This document shows, in pieces, positions 1 to 5,564 of a DNA stretch of 5,564 nucleotides (the first letter of the stretch is position 1; each line of letters begins with the position of its first letter). The position numbers were made by a program, and so were the translations under genes. The DNA is from Nitrospirota bacterium (GTDB lineage Bacteria > Nitrospirota > Nitrospiria > Nitrospirales > NS-4). Where the stretch lies: NCBI GenBank assembly GCA_005877525.1, contig VBON01000143.1, forward strand, positions 1-5,564, written 5' to 3'. Under the pieces are notes generated by a model. That model was given only the letters and a program-made list of their open reading frames with translations. It ran no database searches and was not told where the DNA came from.

Positions 1-712
1 CAGGGGGAACGGGCGCTGGCGCAGTCTGGGACCCTGGAGGAGAGGCTGACGGTGACGGAGGAGCAGGCGGGCACGGACCTTCTGCCACGCCAACCGTGGG
101 GGGTGGAACGTCAGCTTTTGTAGAGGACGTGGCCGGTGGATTCGCTGGTTGCGCATCGGGACTGGTCCGGGTCTTCTGGCAGGGATCTTCCGGTGATGGA
201 GGCTTCGGCTGTATCGGCGCCGGTGGAAGTTGGAGAGGCAGGGGGTTCGAGGGCAACGGCGGTTGCGGCATGACGACCGGTCCCGGCGGCATCACAGGGG
301 GTGGTGGCGGAGCAGGCTCGGCTGCAGGAGAGGGAGTCTGAGGCTTCTCGGCCTTCTCGGACTTCTCGGATTTCTCTGGCTTCTGGGTCTTCTCCGTCTT
401 CTCGGCTTTCTGAGGCTTCTCGGGTTTATCGGTCCTTTCCGTCTTCTCAGGCTTTTCGGCCTTTTCAGGCTTGTCGGGCTTCTGGGTCTTCTTCTCAGGC
501 TTCTGAGTTTTCTCGGGCTGCTGGGTCTCCTCGGGCTTCTCTGGCTTCTCGGCGTCATCAGACCTGTCAGGCTTTTCGGTATTTTCAATCTTCTCGATCT
601 TCGCGGGTTGCTGTGTCTGCTCGGTCTCCTTGGGTGCACACCCGTACCCGAAAGTCCCTGCAAGAACAAGATACGCCACAGTAACAGCGGCAATCAAACT
701 CTGGGGCGGCAC
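1..712 (-). CDS. Lys/Glu/Pro-repeat, proline-rich lipoprotein (partial, C-terminus beyond window)
   Basis: This frame is open for 237 codons from a GTG at 710-712 to the window edge with no stop. The N-terminus MPPQSLIAAVTVAYLVLAG gives a hydrophobic signal segment followed by FGYGC; Cys25 fits a relaxed lipobox (Gly at -1, Tyr at -2), so signal peptidase II processing is likely, although the segment before it has no Lys or Arg. Residues about 38-124 are almost entirely K, E, P, T, Q and D in EKPEK/EKTQKPEK-like units. Residues about 126-237 are Pro-rich (a PPPPP run near 138-142) and contain two further Cys. Such K/E/P spacers are known from TonB-like proteins, where they form extended periplasmic rods; a similar spacer role here is inference. 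The start follows the MFS stop by 6 nt, with GGGGAG and AGGA upstream, so it is probably co-translated with it. I recognise no catalytic domain in the visible part; the function is unknown. Confidence 0.72.
   Translation of the reverse strand, partial: MPPQSLIAAVTVAYLVLAGTFGYGCAPKETEQTQQPAKIEKIENTEKPDRSDDAEKPEKPEETQQPEKTQKPEKKTQKPDKPEKAEKPEKTERTDKPEKPQKAEKTEKTQKPEKSEKSEKAEKPQTPSPAAEPAPPPPPVMPPGPVVMPQPPLPSNPLPLQLPPAPIQPKPPSPEDPCQKTRTSPDAQPANPPATSSTKADVPPPTVGVAEGPCPPAPPSPSASPPGSQTAPAPVPP
341..601 (-). repeat. Degenerate KPE-type repeat tract inside the lipoprotein gene
   Basis: About 87 consecutive codons encode EKPEK, EKTQKPEK and EKSEKSEKAEKP-like units. The DNA appears on the plus strand as CTTCTCGG/CTTCTCAGG/CTTTTCGG reiterations. 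Units vary in length (2-6 codons) and in codon choice, so this is a degenerate coding repeat rather than a perfect microsatellite. It could still expand or contract by slippage. On the opposite strand it produces a spurious Leu-rich open frame. Confidence 0.75.
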
Positions 713-718
713 GTCGTC

Positions 719-1981
719 CTACTCTCCCCTATGAATATAAATCGACCTGCGGCTGAGCCGGCCAGCCATCATGGCCGTGACAAATAGCACAAGTCCTATT
801 CCCAGTACCGCAACGCTTTCGCCGAATTTCTGTAGGATCCAGCCCAAGAAGGTCATCCCAACCATTGCCGCGGCCATCGCCGCGGCTCCATAGAGGGTCA
901 ACAGACGGCCGACCATACCTTGCGGGGCAATCTCCTGAAGAACTCCCCAGGCGACCGGCGTGAATAGGCCGATCCCAGCCCCGATCAGACAGAGCAGAAC
1001 TCCCGCCACTACGCGATTCGATGTCCCCACTAGAGCACAGAGGGCCAAGCCCGTCACTATGCTCGACACCGCAATGGCTTGCATCCGTTCTCTCACATGC
1101 CAGTCGCTCATACGGAGAAGAGCTATCGACACGGCAAAAAGACCGATGCCCAGGCTCGACCACAGGTACCCTATCTCCGCGGGACCCAAGCCCAACAAAT
1201 TCTTTCCCAAAATCGGAAACAAGGTCGAGAAGGCACTCATCCCGAAGCTGTAAATGGCCTGAAAGCATACCGCACCCCTTCGACCAGATCGGTGACCATG
1301 GATTCCAGCTGGGTGCGCTGGACGGGGGCCGGTGCGAGGTAGGGAATCCGCACGAAGAGGAGGCAGACGGCCGACGCTACATAGGTAACCGCGTTCACGC
1401 ACAGCACTTTTTGCGAGCTTAAGGCCGCGATACCGATGCCGCTCAAGGTAGATCCGGCGATGACGCCCAGACTCGATGTTATCTGGAGAAGGGCATTGGC
1501 CGCGGTTGGCCGCGGTGAACTGCGCCCGTGGCACAATAAAGGGTACTGAGGCGATCATGGCCGGACCAAAAATCGTGGAGGCAATCGAATTCAAGAACAC
1601 CAGCACAAAGAGGTGATCGACCTTTAATACCCCCACCGGAATCATACAGGGGACCAGGCCGATGATCACCGCCCGCAGCAGGTCGCTGGCGATCATGATC
1701 GACTTCTTCGGCAGGCGGTCCAGATAGACGCCGATCAGCGGACCAAAGATGACGGGCGGGAGCGTCTGGAGCAATCCGACGACGGTGGTCTGGATCGCTG
1801 AGCCGGTGACGGAATAGACGTACCAGAGGAGCGCCAGCCTGGTGATCCCATCGCCAACCTGAGAGACGAGTTGTCCCCACCAGAGCCAGCCGAAATCACG
1901 GGAGAAGAAGAGGCGGTGGGAACTTTCTGCCGGTCGCTCTATCGCCTGCAGCGAATCCAACTCAATCGGACCGATCGGCAT
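719..1981 (-). pseudogene. MFS exporter (EntS/MefA-like, MFS_3), internally frameshifted
   Basis: The frame is open for 420 codons but encodes a good transporter only at its ends. Residues 1-159 hold TM1-4 with WWGQLVSQVGDGITRLALLW near 34-53 and the MFS motif A GVYLDRLPKK at 84-93. Residues 241-420 hold TM7-12 with ILGKNLLGLGPAEIGYLWSS near 257-276 and TPVAWGVLQE at 341-350. Residues 160-240 are Arg-rich and hydrophilic and cannot form TM5-6. The missing protein lies in another frame over about 1261-1505, with ALLQITSSLGVIAGSTLSG and VNAVTYVASAVCLLFVRIP, matching the paralogue encoded just upstream. The shift begins at a 10-bp tandem duplication and ends at an apparent deletion of about 37 nt; together they remove 27 nt and restore frame. 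The start is ATG with a weak ribosome site, 47 nt after the paralogue's stop. The protein is almost certainly non-functional as read, unless the lesions are sequence errors. Substrate unknown; relatives export drugs or siderophores. Confidence 0.8.
1496..1515. repeat. 10-bp perfect tandem duplication (TTGGCCGCGG x2) causing a frameshift
   Basis: The plus strand carries TTGGCCGCGG at 1496-1505 and again at 1506-1515 with no gap. With only one copy the minus strand reads ACC GCG GCC AAT GCC CTT CTC, giving TAANALLQ, which matches LTAANALMQ at the same place in the neighbouring paralogue. Two copies add 10 nt and throw the reading frame by one base. It is the precise first lesion of the MFS pseudogene. 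Confidence 0.9.
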
Positions 1982-2028
1982 TTCGGCGGCCCCGCGAGAG
2001 CGTCCCGTTGGACATCACAACTGCTGGA

Positions 2029-3297
2029 CTAGGACGCCGGGCTGACCACCGCGGCGGGCTGTAGCAGACGACTGAAATAGGTAGCGGCCAGAGCCGCCAC
2101 CAGCAGGATCACTCCGATGCCGAGGAGGGTGATTCCGGAGCCTAGCTGATCCATTGCCCACCCGAAGCCCAGCATCCCGGCCATTGCGGCGGACATGCCT
2201 CCTGTGCTGAAGGTGGTAAAAACGCGGGCAAGCATGTGGTGAGGCGTCATTTCCTGCAAGAGTGCCCACACGACGGGCGTAACCAGGGCAATGCAACCCC
2301 CGATGATGATGATCAGCGGAGCCGCGAACATGACATTGCCGAAGAGCCTGAGCCCTCCGACGGCTAGACCGCCGACACCCATGGAGCCTGCAATTATCCG
2401 CAACTTATGTCCCAAGTCGCGCTGCTCCACACATGCCAGCCAGGCAGAGGCAGCGAGCATACCGACTCCAAGGAATGACCACAGCCAGCCAAGCTCCAAG
2501 GGCCCGACCCCGAGCACATGCTGCGCCACGACCGGTAGAAGAAACAGAAATCCACTCCATGTCAGGTTAAATAAAGCGATGGTGACCAGCAGGAACAGGA
2601 TCGTGCGCTCCTGGAGAAACACAAAGCGAAATCCCACGAGAAGGTCGGACACAAAAGTCCCAGAAGAGATGCTCTCTGGCACAGCTTGTGGTGACTGGAT
2701 ACGCACTGGCAACAGACAGAATGCGGACACCAGATAGGCACCGGCATTGATGAACAGAACGTTTTGCTCCCCGATTAAAGCGATGCCGACGCCGCTCATT
2801 GCGGGCCCCACGAGTATTGCGATGTTCACTCCGCTTTGCATGAGGGCGTTGGCCGCAGTCAACTGGGGACGTGCGACGATCAACGGCACGGCTGACGTAA
2901 GGGCCGGGCCAAACGTCGAAGAGGCAATGGCGGTCAGAAAGACCAGGACATAGATCCGTTCCAACGTAAGTGCGCCCAGACTGTACAACACAGGAATCAG
3001 GAGTACCAGTAAGGTGCGGGCCAGATCAATCCACACCATCAACCATTTCTTCTGCATGCGGTCGAGATAGACGCCGATCACAGGAGCGAACAGCAGCGCA
3101 GGCAACGTCTGCAGCAGCCCGATGATGGTCATTTTCAGAGCCGAACCGGTGAGGGAGTACACAAACCACAACAGGGCAACTTTGTTCAGTCCGTCGCCTA
3201 TCTGGGACACCAATTGCCCGGACCAGAGGAAGCCGAAATCCCGAGTCTTGAGCAGATGCCAACCGCGGAACCTGGAACCGTCCGTGTTCCCAGTCAT
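2029..3297 (-). CDS. MFS efflux transporter (EntS/MefA-like, MFS_3 type)
   Basis: This is an intact 422-residue inner-membrane transporter of the major facilitator superfamily. LKTRDFGFLWSGQLVSQIGD at about 16-35 opens TM1 in the way typical of MFS_3/macrolide-efflux proteins, and motif A is GVYLDRMQKK at 75-84 between TM2 and TM3. TM4 lies near 113-135, TM5-6 near 153-198, the polar central loop near 199-230, and TM7-12 run from about 232 to 408, with TPVVWALLQE at 340-349 in the second half. Family members use the proton motive force to export small molecules; the substrate cannot be told here. ATG at 3295-3297 is the only reasonable start because an in-frame TGA lies six codons upstream; the ribosome site is weak (GAAGAT). 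It leads a probable three-gene unit with the broken paralogue and the lipoprotein, and is the only intact transporter of the pair. Confidence 0.9.
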   Translation of the reverse strand: MTGNTDGSRFRGWHLLKTRDFGFLWSGQLVSQIGDGLNKVALLWFVYSLTGSALKMTIIGLLQTLPALLFAPVIGVYLDRMQKKWLMVWIDLARTLLVLLIPVLYSLGALTLERIYVLVFLTAIASSTFGPALTSAVPLIVARPQLTAANALMQSGVNIAILVGPAMSGVGIALIGEQNVLFINAGAYLVSAFCLLPVRIQSPQAVPESISSGTFVSDLLVGFRFVFLQERTILFLLVTIALFNLTWSGFLFLLPVVAQHVLGVGPLELGWLWSFLGVGMLAASAWLACVEQRDLGHKLRIIAGSMGVGGLAVGGLRLFGNVMFAAPLIIIIGGCIALVTPVVWALLQEMTPHHMLARVFTTFSTGGMSAAMAGMLGFGWAMDQLGSGITLLGIGVILLVAALAATYFSRLLQPAAVVSPAS

Positions 3298-3393
3298 GTT
3301 ACTATCTTCGATTCACTAGGCATTTGATGAATCCCTAAAGACTTTGGATAATCCCGGGGGCTCTTTTCCGTCCGAATAGGAGTATTTAATCGG

Positions 3394-3422
3394 GGTATAC
3401 CGGAGGAGTCTGGAGCTGTCTA
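3394..3422 (-). promoter_or_regulatory. Candidate sigma70-type promoter for the MFS/lipoprotein unit
   Basis: On the minus strand TAGACA (3417-3422, one mismatch to TTGACA) is followed after exactly 17 nt by TATACC (3394-3399, four of six to TATAAT). It lies in the 172-nt spacer after the glycosyltransferase and would give a leader of about 90 nt before the MFS ATG. The spacing is ideal, but such matches occur by chance and nothing else in the spacer supports it. I see no clear intrinsic terminator after the glycosyltransferase, so read-through is also possible. Confidence 0.3.
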
Positions 3423-3469
3423 GTCGATAAAAAAGCCATTCAACGGGGAGAAATATCAAACCTCCTGGT

Positions 3470-4516
3470 TCACGCCACCGCCTCTTCTCCCTTTTCCTGA
3501 ATCAGCTTTCTATAAATGGCCCAATAATCCAATGCCATACGCGTTGACGTAAAATGTTCATCAAAATACCGTCGGCAGGCTTGCCGGCTCACGCTTGGGA
3601 GCTGCTCAACCGCCTTCACCGCCCCATCCACATCTTCCACAATAAAACCCGTCACGCCATCCTTCATGACCTCCGACACCGATCCACGCCGAAATGCGAT
3701 GACCGGTGTCCCGCAGGCCATTGCTTCAATCATGACCAAGCCAAAAGGCTCACGCCAGTCTATTGGAAATAGGAGGGCATAGGCGTTACCCAGAAACTCA
3801 TCTTTCTCGCCCTCGCCGATCTCCCCGATGTACTCCACAAAAGATTCCTCGAACAGTGGCTTGATGGACTCCTCAAAGTATTCGCGATCCACCCGGTCAA
3901 TCTTGGCCGCGATCTTCAGCTTCATGCCTAGTCGCTTCGCGATCTCGATGGCCCGGTCCACGCGCTTTTCCGGCGAGATCCGTCCCATAAAGGCCAGATA
4001 TTTCCCCTCCTCAGGATGAAACTGGTATAAATCCTTGGGCAAGCCGTGATAGACAGTGCCCTGCCAGTTCAACCACGGAAGGGGTTCACGTTGGGAATCC
4101 GAAATCGAGACCACGGGCATCGGCAGATATTCACGATGAAGCGGCACGAGATCAGGGTAATCCAGCCGCCCATGAAGCGTGGTCACGGCAGGCCTGCCTT
4201 CACGCCTTGTCAAGGCAAAATGGAGATAGTCGATGTGGAAATGGATGATATCGAATCGCGCAGCTTCTCGAAACACATTTTCCAGCATCACGAAGTGATG
4301 GGCCAATTGGTCAACGCAGCCGGAATCAAGACGCAAAGACTGAGGAGTGCAGGACACCAGACGAGCCTTGGTCACTGAATCGCCACTCGCAAAGAGCGTC
4401 ACATCATGGCCTTGGCGAACTAACTCTTCAGTCAAATATGAAGCAACCCGTTCTGTACCGCCGTAATATTTCGGAGGAACACTTTCATAAAGAGGAGCGA
4501 CTTGTGCAATTCGCAC
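3470..4516 (-). CDS. Glycosyltransferase family 4 (GT-B, retaining)
   Basis: This intact 348-residue soluble protein should transfer a sugar from a nucleotide-sugar donor to an unidentified acceptor, probably in polysaccharide, glycolipid or small-glycoside synthesis. The N-terminal Rossmann half starts MRIAQVAPLYESVPPKYYGG with the GGTERV loop at 19-24, then FDIIHFHID at 88-96 and TTLHGRLDYPDLVP at 112-125. The C-terminal donor-binding half begins near YLAFMGRISPEKRVDRAIEI at 173-192, where Arg179 and Lys184 sit in the usual phosphate-contact positions. The EX7E motif is Glu256-PFGLVMI-Glu264, followed by AMACGTPVIAFRRGSVSEVM. Length is normal for GT4. The start is GTG at 4514-4516, with AAAGGAG 7 nt upstream. 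The gene stands alone, with a 490-nt spacer before it and a 172-nt spacer after it, so context does not name a pathway. Related proteins are common in Nitrospirae, rhizobia and cyanobacteria. Confidence 0.93.
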   Translation of the reverse strand: MRIAQVAPLYESVPPKYYGGTERVASYLTEELVRQGHDVTLFASGDSVTKARLVSCTPQSLRLDSGCVDQLAHHFVMLENVFREAARFDIIHFHIDYLHFALTRREGRPAVTTLHGRLDYPDLVPLHREYLPMPVVSISDSQREPLPWLNWQGTVYHGLPKDLYQFHPEEGKYLAFMGRISPEKRVDRAIEIAKRLGMKLKIAAKIDRVDREYFEESIKPLFEESFVEYIGEIGEGEKDEFLGNAYALLFPIDWREPFGLVMIEAMACGTPVIAFRRGSVSEVMKDGVTGFIVEDVDGAVKAVEQLPSVSRQACRRYFDEHFTSTRMALDYWAIYRKLIQEKGEEAVA

Positions 4517-4523
4517 TATAAAA

Positions 4524-4530
4524 CTCCTTT
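4524..4530 (-). promoter_or_regulatory. Strong ribosome binding site for the glycosyltransferase
   Basis: The minus strand reads AAAGGAG, then seven bases (TTTTATA), then GTG. This near-perfect Shine-Dalgarno sequence at ideal spacing fixes the GTG at 4514-4516 as the start, in agreement with the conserved MRIAQVAPLYE N-terminus. Confidence 0.8.
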
Positions 4531-4558
4531 GGCGACATGGTGAATAAGCTGTCGCTCA

Positions 4559-4700
4559 TCTTACGTTTAAATTTCTCCCGCATCCATCATTCTTAAGTAT
4601 GTCTCAGCCTTCCGCTGCTTTAAGTTCCACGACTACCCGACTGTGTATGAGCATGGAGAAATGGTGCTAAGTATGTGAGCAAGGCAGATTCCAGGGAACC
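4559..4700 (-). pseudogene. Scrambled remnant of a GxxExxY-family gene (possible)
   Basis: Short minus-strand peptides from different frames appear in the order expected of the GxxExxY family (small proteins with a PD-(D/E)XK-like core). GSLES at about 4686-4700 recalls the G-LLES motif and CLAHILS at 4666-4686 recalls CLAHELS just after it. LIHSRVVVELKAAEG at 4607-4651 closely resembles the family's L-VE-RVVVELKA-E core. TYLRM at 4588-4602 in another frame recalls LLTYLRL, and NLNVR at 4559-4573 recalls INFNVR. Each match alone is weak; the shared order is the argument. The segments between them are shorter than in intact members and several stops intervene, so the gene would be dead, with many deletions and shifts. 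It sits directly upstream of the glycosyltransferase. Family motifs are recalled from memory and were not aligned. Confidence 0.42.
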
Positions 4701-5006
4701 AAAAACAACAGTGTCAATCAGATACGTTGGCTTGATCAAAGATTACCGGAAGGTACAGCGTAGTTCGTTGCAATACACCTGTCCTCTGTCCGCAAACCTG
4801 TCTGATAAAACCGACGAGCGTACCCTTTAGGCTTCAGGCCGGTCCCCTAGTACGAAAGAATAGTTACCCAATGGTGTTAGTAGGGAAAGAAAACTTTTTG
4901 CTAAGTAAGAAGGAGATTAGCCGCGCGATACGATAAATGTGCGTTCCAGCGCGAGCCGGCAGACGGTCAATTAAGAGACAAGACTGAAGAGAGTCCTAGT
5001 GGCAGG
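4701..5006. other. Spacer without a supported gene
   Basis: This is the rest of the region between the receiver stop and the GxxExxY-like remnant. No frame on either strand has a convincing start, ribosome site or recognisable protein; the longest minus-strand stretch between stops near 4743-4850 is under 40 codons and unrecognised. I see no intrinsic terminator: the best hairpin after the receiver (CCGGC/GCTGG near 4949-4962) lacks a T run. CCTGTC occurs at 4778-4783 and 4797-4802, 19 nt apart, of unknown meaning. The part left of about 4760 could include the lost N-terminus of the remnant. Confidence 0.5.
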
Positions 5007-5321
5007 TCAGCTCGTTTCTTTGAGCGCCTTCTGAACGGTTTCCATTAGCCTGGCTGCATCGAAGGGCTTGATGAGGTAAGCCACAACTCCCATCGCCTGC
5101 CCTTGGGCTTGCGCCGACAGCTCGGACTTGACTGTCATCATAATAACTGGAATGGTCGTTAGTTCAGGGCTTTCCCTCAATGCTTTCAGTACTTCCATTC
5201 CGTTGAATCCAGGCATCAACCAGTCGAGGATGATCAAGTCAGGTCGTTGCTGCCGGGTCAATTCCAGCGCATCAGAGCCATTGGCAGCCTCCAGGATGCG
5301 AAAGCCGGGATGATTTGCCAA
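5007..5321 (-). CDS. Single-domain response regulator (CheY-like receiver), N-terminus broken
   Basis: From a TTG at 5319-5321 this encodes 104 residues of a receiver domain. The phospho-acceptor is Asp33 in DLIILDWLMPGFNG, the switch Thr is Thr63 in PVIMMTVKSE, and the conserved Lys is Lys85 in VVAYLIKPFD, with a standard C-terminal helix and no output domain. A complete receiver needs another 15-20 residues carrying beta1 and the acidic pair. The same frame extends upstream as EDEADIRDILRIRL, clearly receiver sequence, but meets TGA at 5361-5363 exactly where VDD should be. Just upstream, another frame reads FIALYVG, resembling the lost IALYVDDE strand, so a net shift of about 7 nt probably broke the gene. 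As it stands the protein lacks the Mg-binding pocket and is unlikely to be phosphorylated. No good ribosome site precedes the TTG. A sequencing error is the other possibility. Confidence 0.75.
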   Translation of the reverse strand: MANHPGFRILEAANGSDALELTRQQRPDLIILDWLMPGFNGMEVLKALRESPELTTIPVIMMTVKSELSAQAQGQAMGVVAYLIKPFDAARLMETVQKALKETS

Positions 5322-5564
5322 TCTGATGCGTAGAATGTCTCTTATATCCGCTTCGTCCTCTCAAGCCCACGTAGAGGGCAATAAAGGCTAAGCCACCCTC
5401 GGGATGCTGTCAACCTGGGTTTGAGCAGGGTTAGACTGAAGATTGTGTGGAAACTGTTGGCTCCGCTTTACAGACAGTGAGATTTGATCTTCGGAAGACA
5501 ACAGGAGAACTAATCAGTTTACCTTTCGTATCGCAGGGAATGCTTTGACGCCGCTGTGGCCCAG

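Noticed and set aside
292..693. Minus-strand Arg/Pro/Ser-rich frame of 133 codons
   Set aside because: It lies over the lipoprotein gene in another frame. The frame from GTG 712 has a signal segment, Cys25, a ribosome site and runs on beyond this frame's stop, so it is preferred.
230..787. Plus-strand open frame of 185 codons rich in Leu-Leu-Gly, resembling membrane helices
   Set aside because: It is the antisense of the KPE repeat: CTT/CTC/CTG codons mirror AAG/GAG/CAG. It has no ribosome site and overlaps a well-supported minus-strand gene.
3316..3459. Minus-strand TTG-start frame of 47 codons preceded by AGGAGG
   Set aside because: The AGGAGG lies only one base from the TTG, too close for initiation, the peptide is unrecognised, and the frame crosses the candidate promoter.
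4594..4676. Nine-base direct repeat TAAGTATGT at 4594-4602 and 4668-4676
   Set aside because: A repeat of this length is expected by chance in a spacer of this size, and both copies fall within the GxxExxY-like remnant.
4850..4866. CCTAGTACGAAAGAA, similar to the conserved sarcin-ricin loop segment of 23S rRNA
   Set aside because: Only about ten bases match in a row, and none of the neighbouring conserved 23S sequence is present on either side.
4871..4936. Plus-strand small frame MVLVGKENFLLSKKEISRAIR
   Set aside because: It has 21 codons, no ribosome binding site and no recognised homology, in a region with no other plus-strand gene.
5355..5400. Two overlapping short inverted repeats (GAGGG/CCCTC and CCTCT/AGAGG) upstream of the receiver, which could act as alternative hairpins
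   Set aside because: Stems are only five base pairs with long loops, no T run or leader peptide is present, and such pairs are expected by chance.
5514..5564. Minus-strand frame entering from the right edge, ending GHSGVKAFPAIRKVN then TGA
   Set aside because: Only 16 codons are visible and I cannot match them to a family; it may be the tail of an upstream gene, but this window cannot support it.

Overview
Every gene I can support is read from the minus strand. The window looks like chromosomal DNA of a Gram-negative bacterium with fairly GC-rich codon usage, GTG/ATG starts and good AGGAG-type ribosome sites. The mix (a GT4 glycosyltransferase starting MRIAQVAPLYESVPPKYYGG, a CheY-like receiver, EntS/MefA-type MFS exporters, a Pro-rich lipoprotein and a relic of a GxxExxY-family gene) reminds me of Nitrospira and relatives. 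That taxonomic guess is inference only.

Layout in transcription order, right to left: (1) 5364-5564, about 200 nt with no supported gene. (2) 5007-5321, a single-domain response regulator whose first beta strand and acidic pocket are cut off by an in-frame stop. (3) 4517-5006, a 490-nt spacer; its GT-proximal part (about 4559-4700) carries what I read as a scrambled remnant of a GxxExxY gene. (4) 3470-4516, an intact family 4 glycosyltransferase with a strong ribosome site. (5) 3298-3469, a 172-nt spacer with a candidate sigma70-type promoter. (6) 2029-3297, an intact 12-helix MFS exporter. (7) 719-1981, a paralogous MFS exporter that is open from start to stop but broken inside: a 10-bp tandem duplication and a later deletion of about 37 nt put some 81 codons out of frame. 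(8) 1-712, a lipoprotein starting 6 nt after the MFS stop, with a long Lys/Glu/Pro spacer and a Pro-rich tail, running off the left edge.

Genes 6-8 are probably one transcription unit: two MFS paralogues 47 nt apart, then a translationally close envelope lipoprotein. The intact MFS protein would export an unknown compound, and the lipoprotein, with its TonB-like extended spacer, could act in the envelope; no substrate can be read from the sequence.

The most notable theme is decay. Three loci in under 5 kb (MFS paralogue, receiver N-terminus, GxxExxY relic) carry frame-disrupting lesions while the glycosyltransferase and the second MFS gene are clean. This is either genuine local pseudogenisation or, for the simpler lesions, sequence error. 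I found no CRISPR array, tRNA, rRNA, insertion sequence or convincing new defence system.
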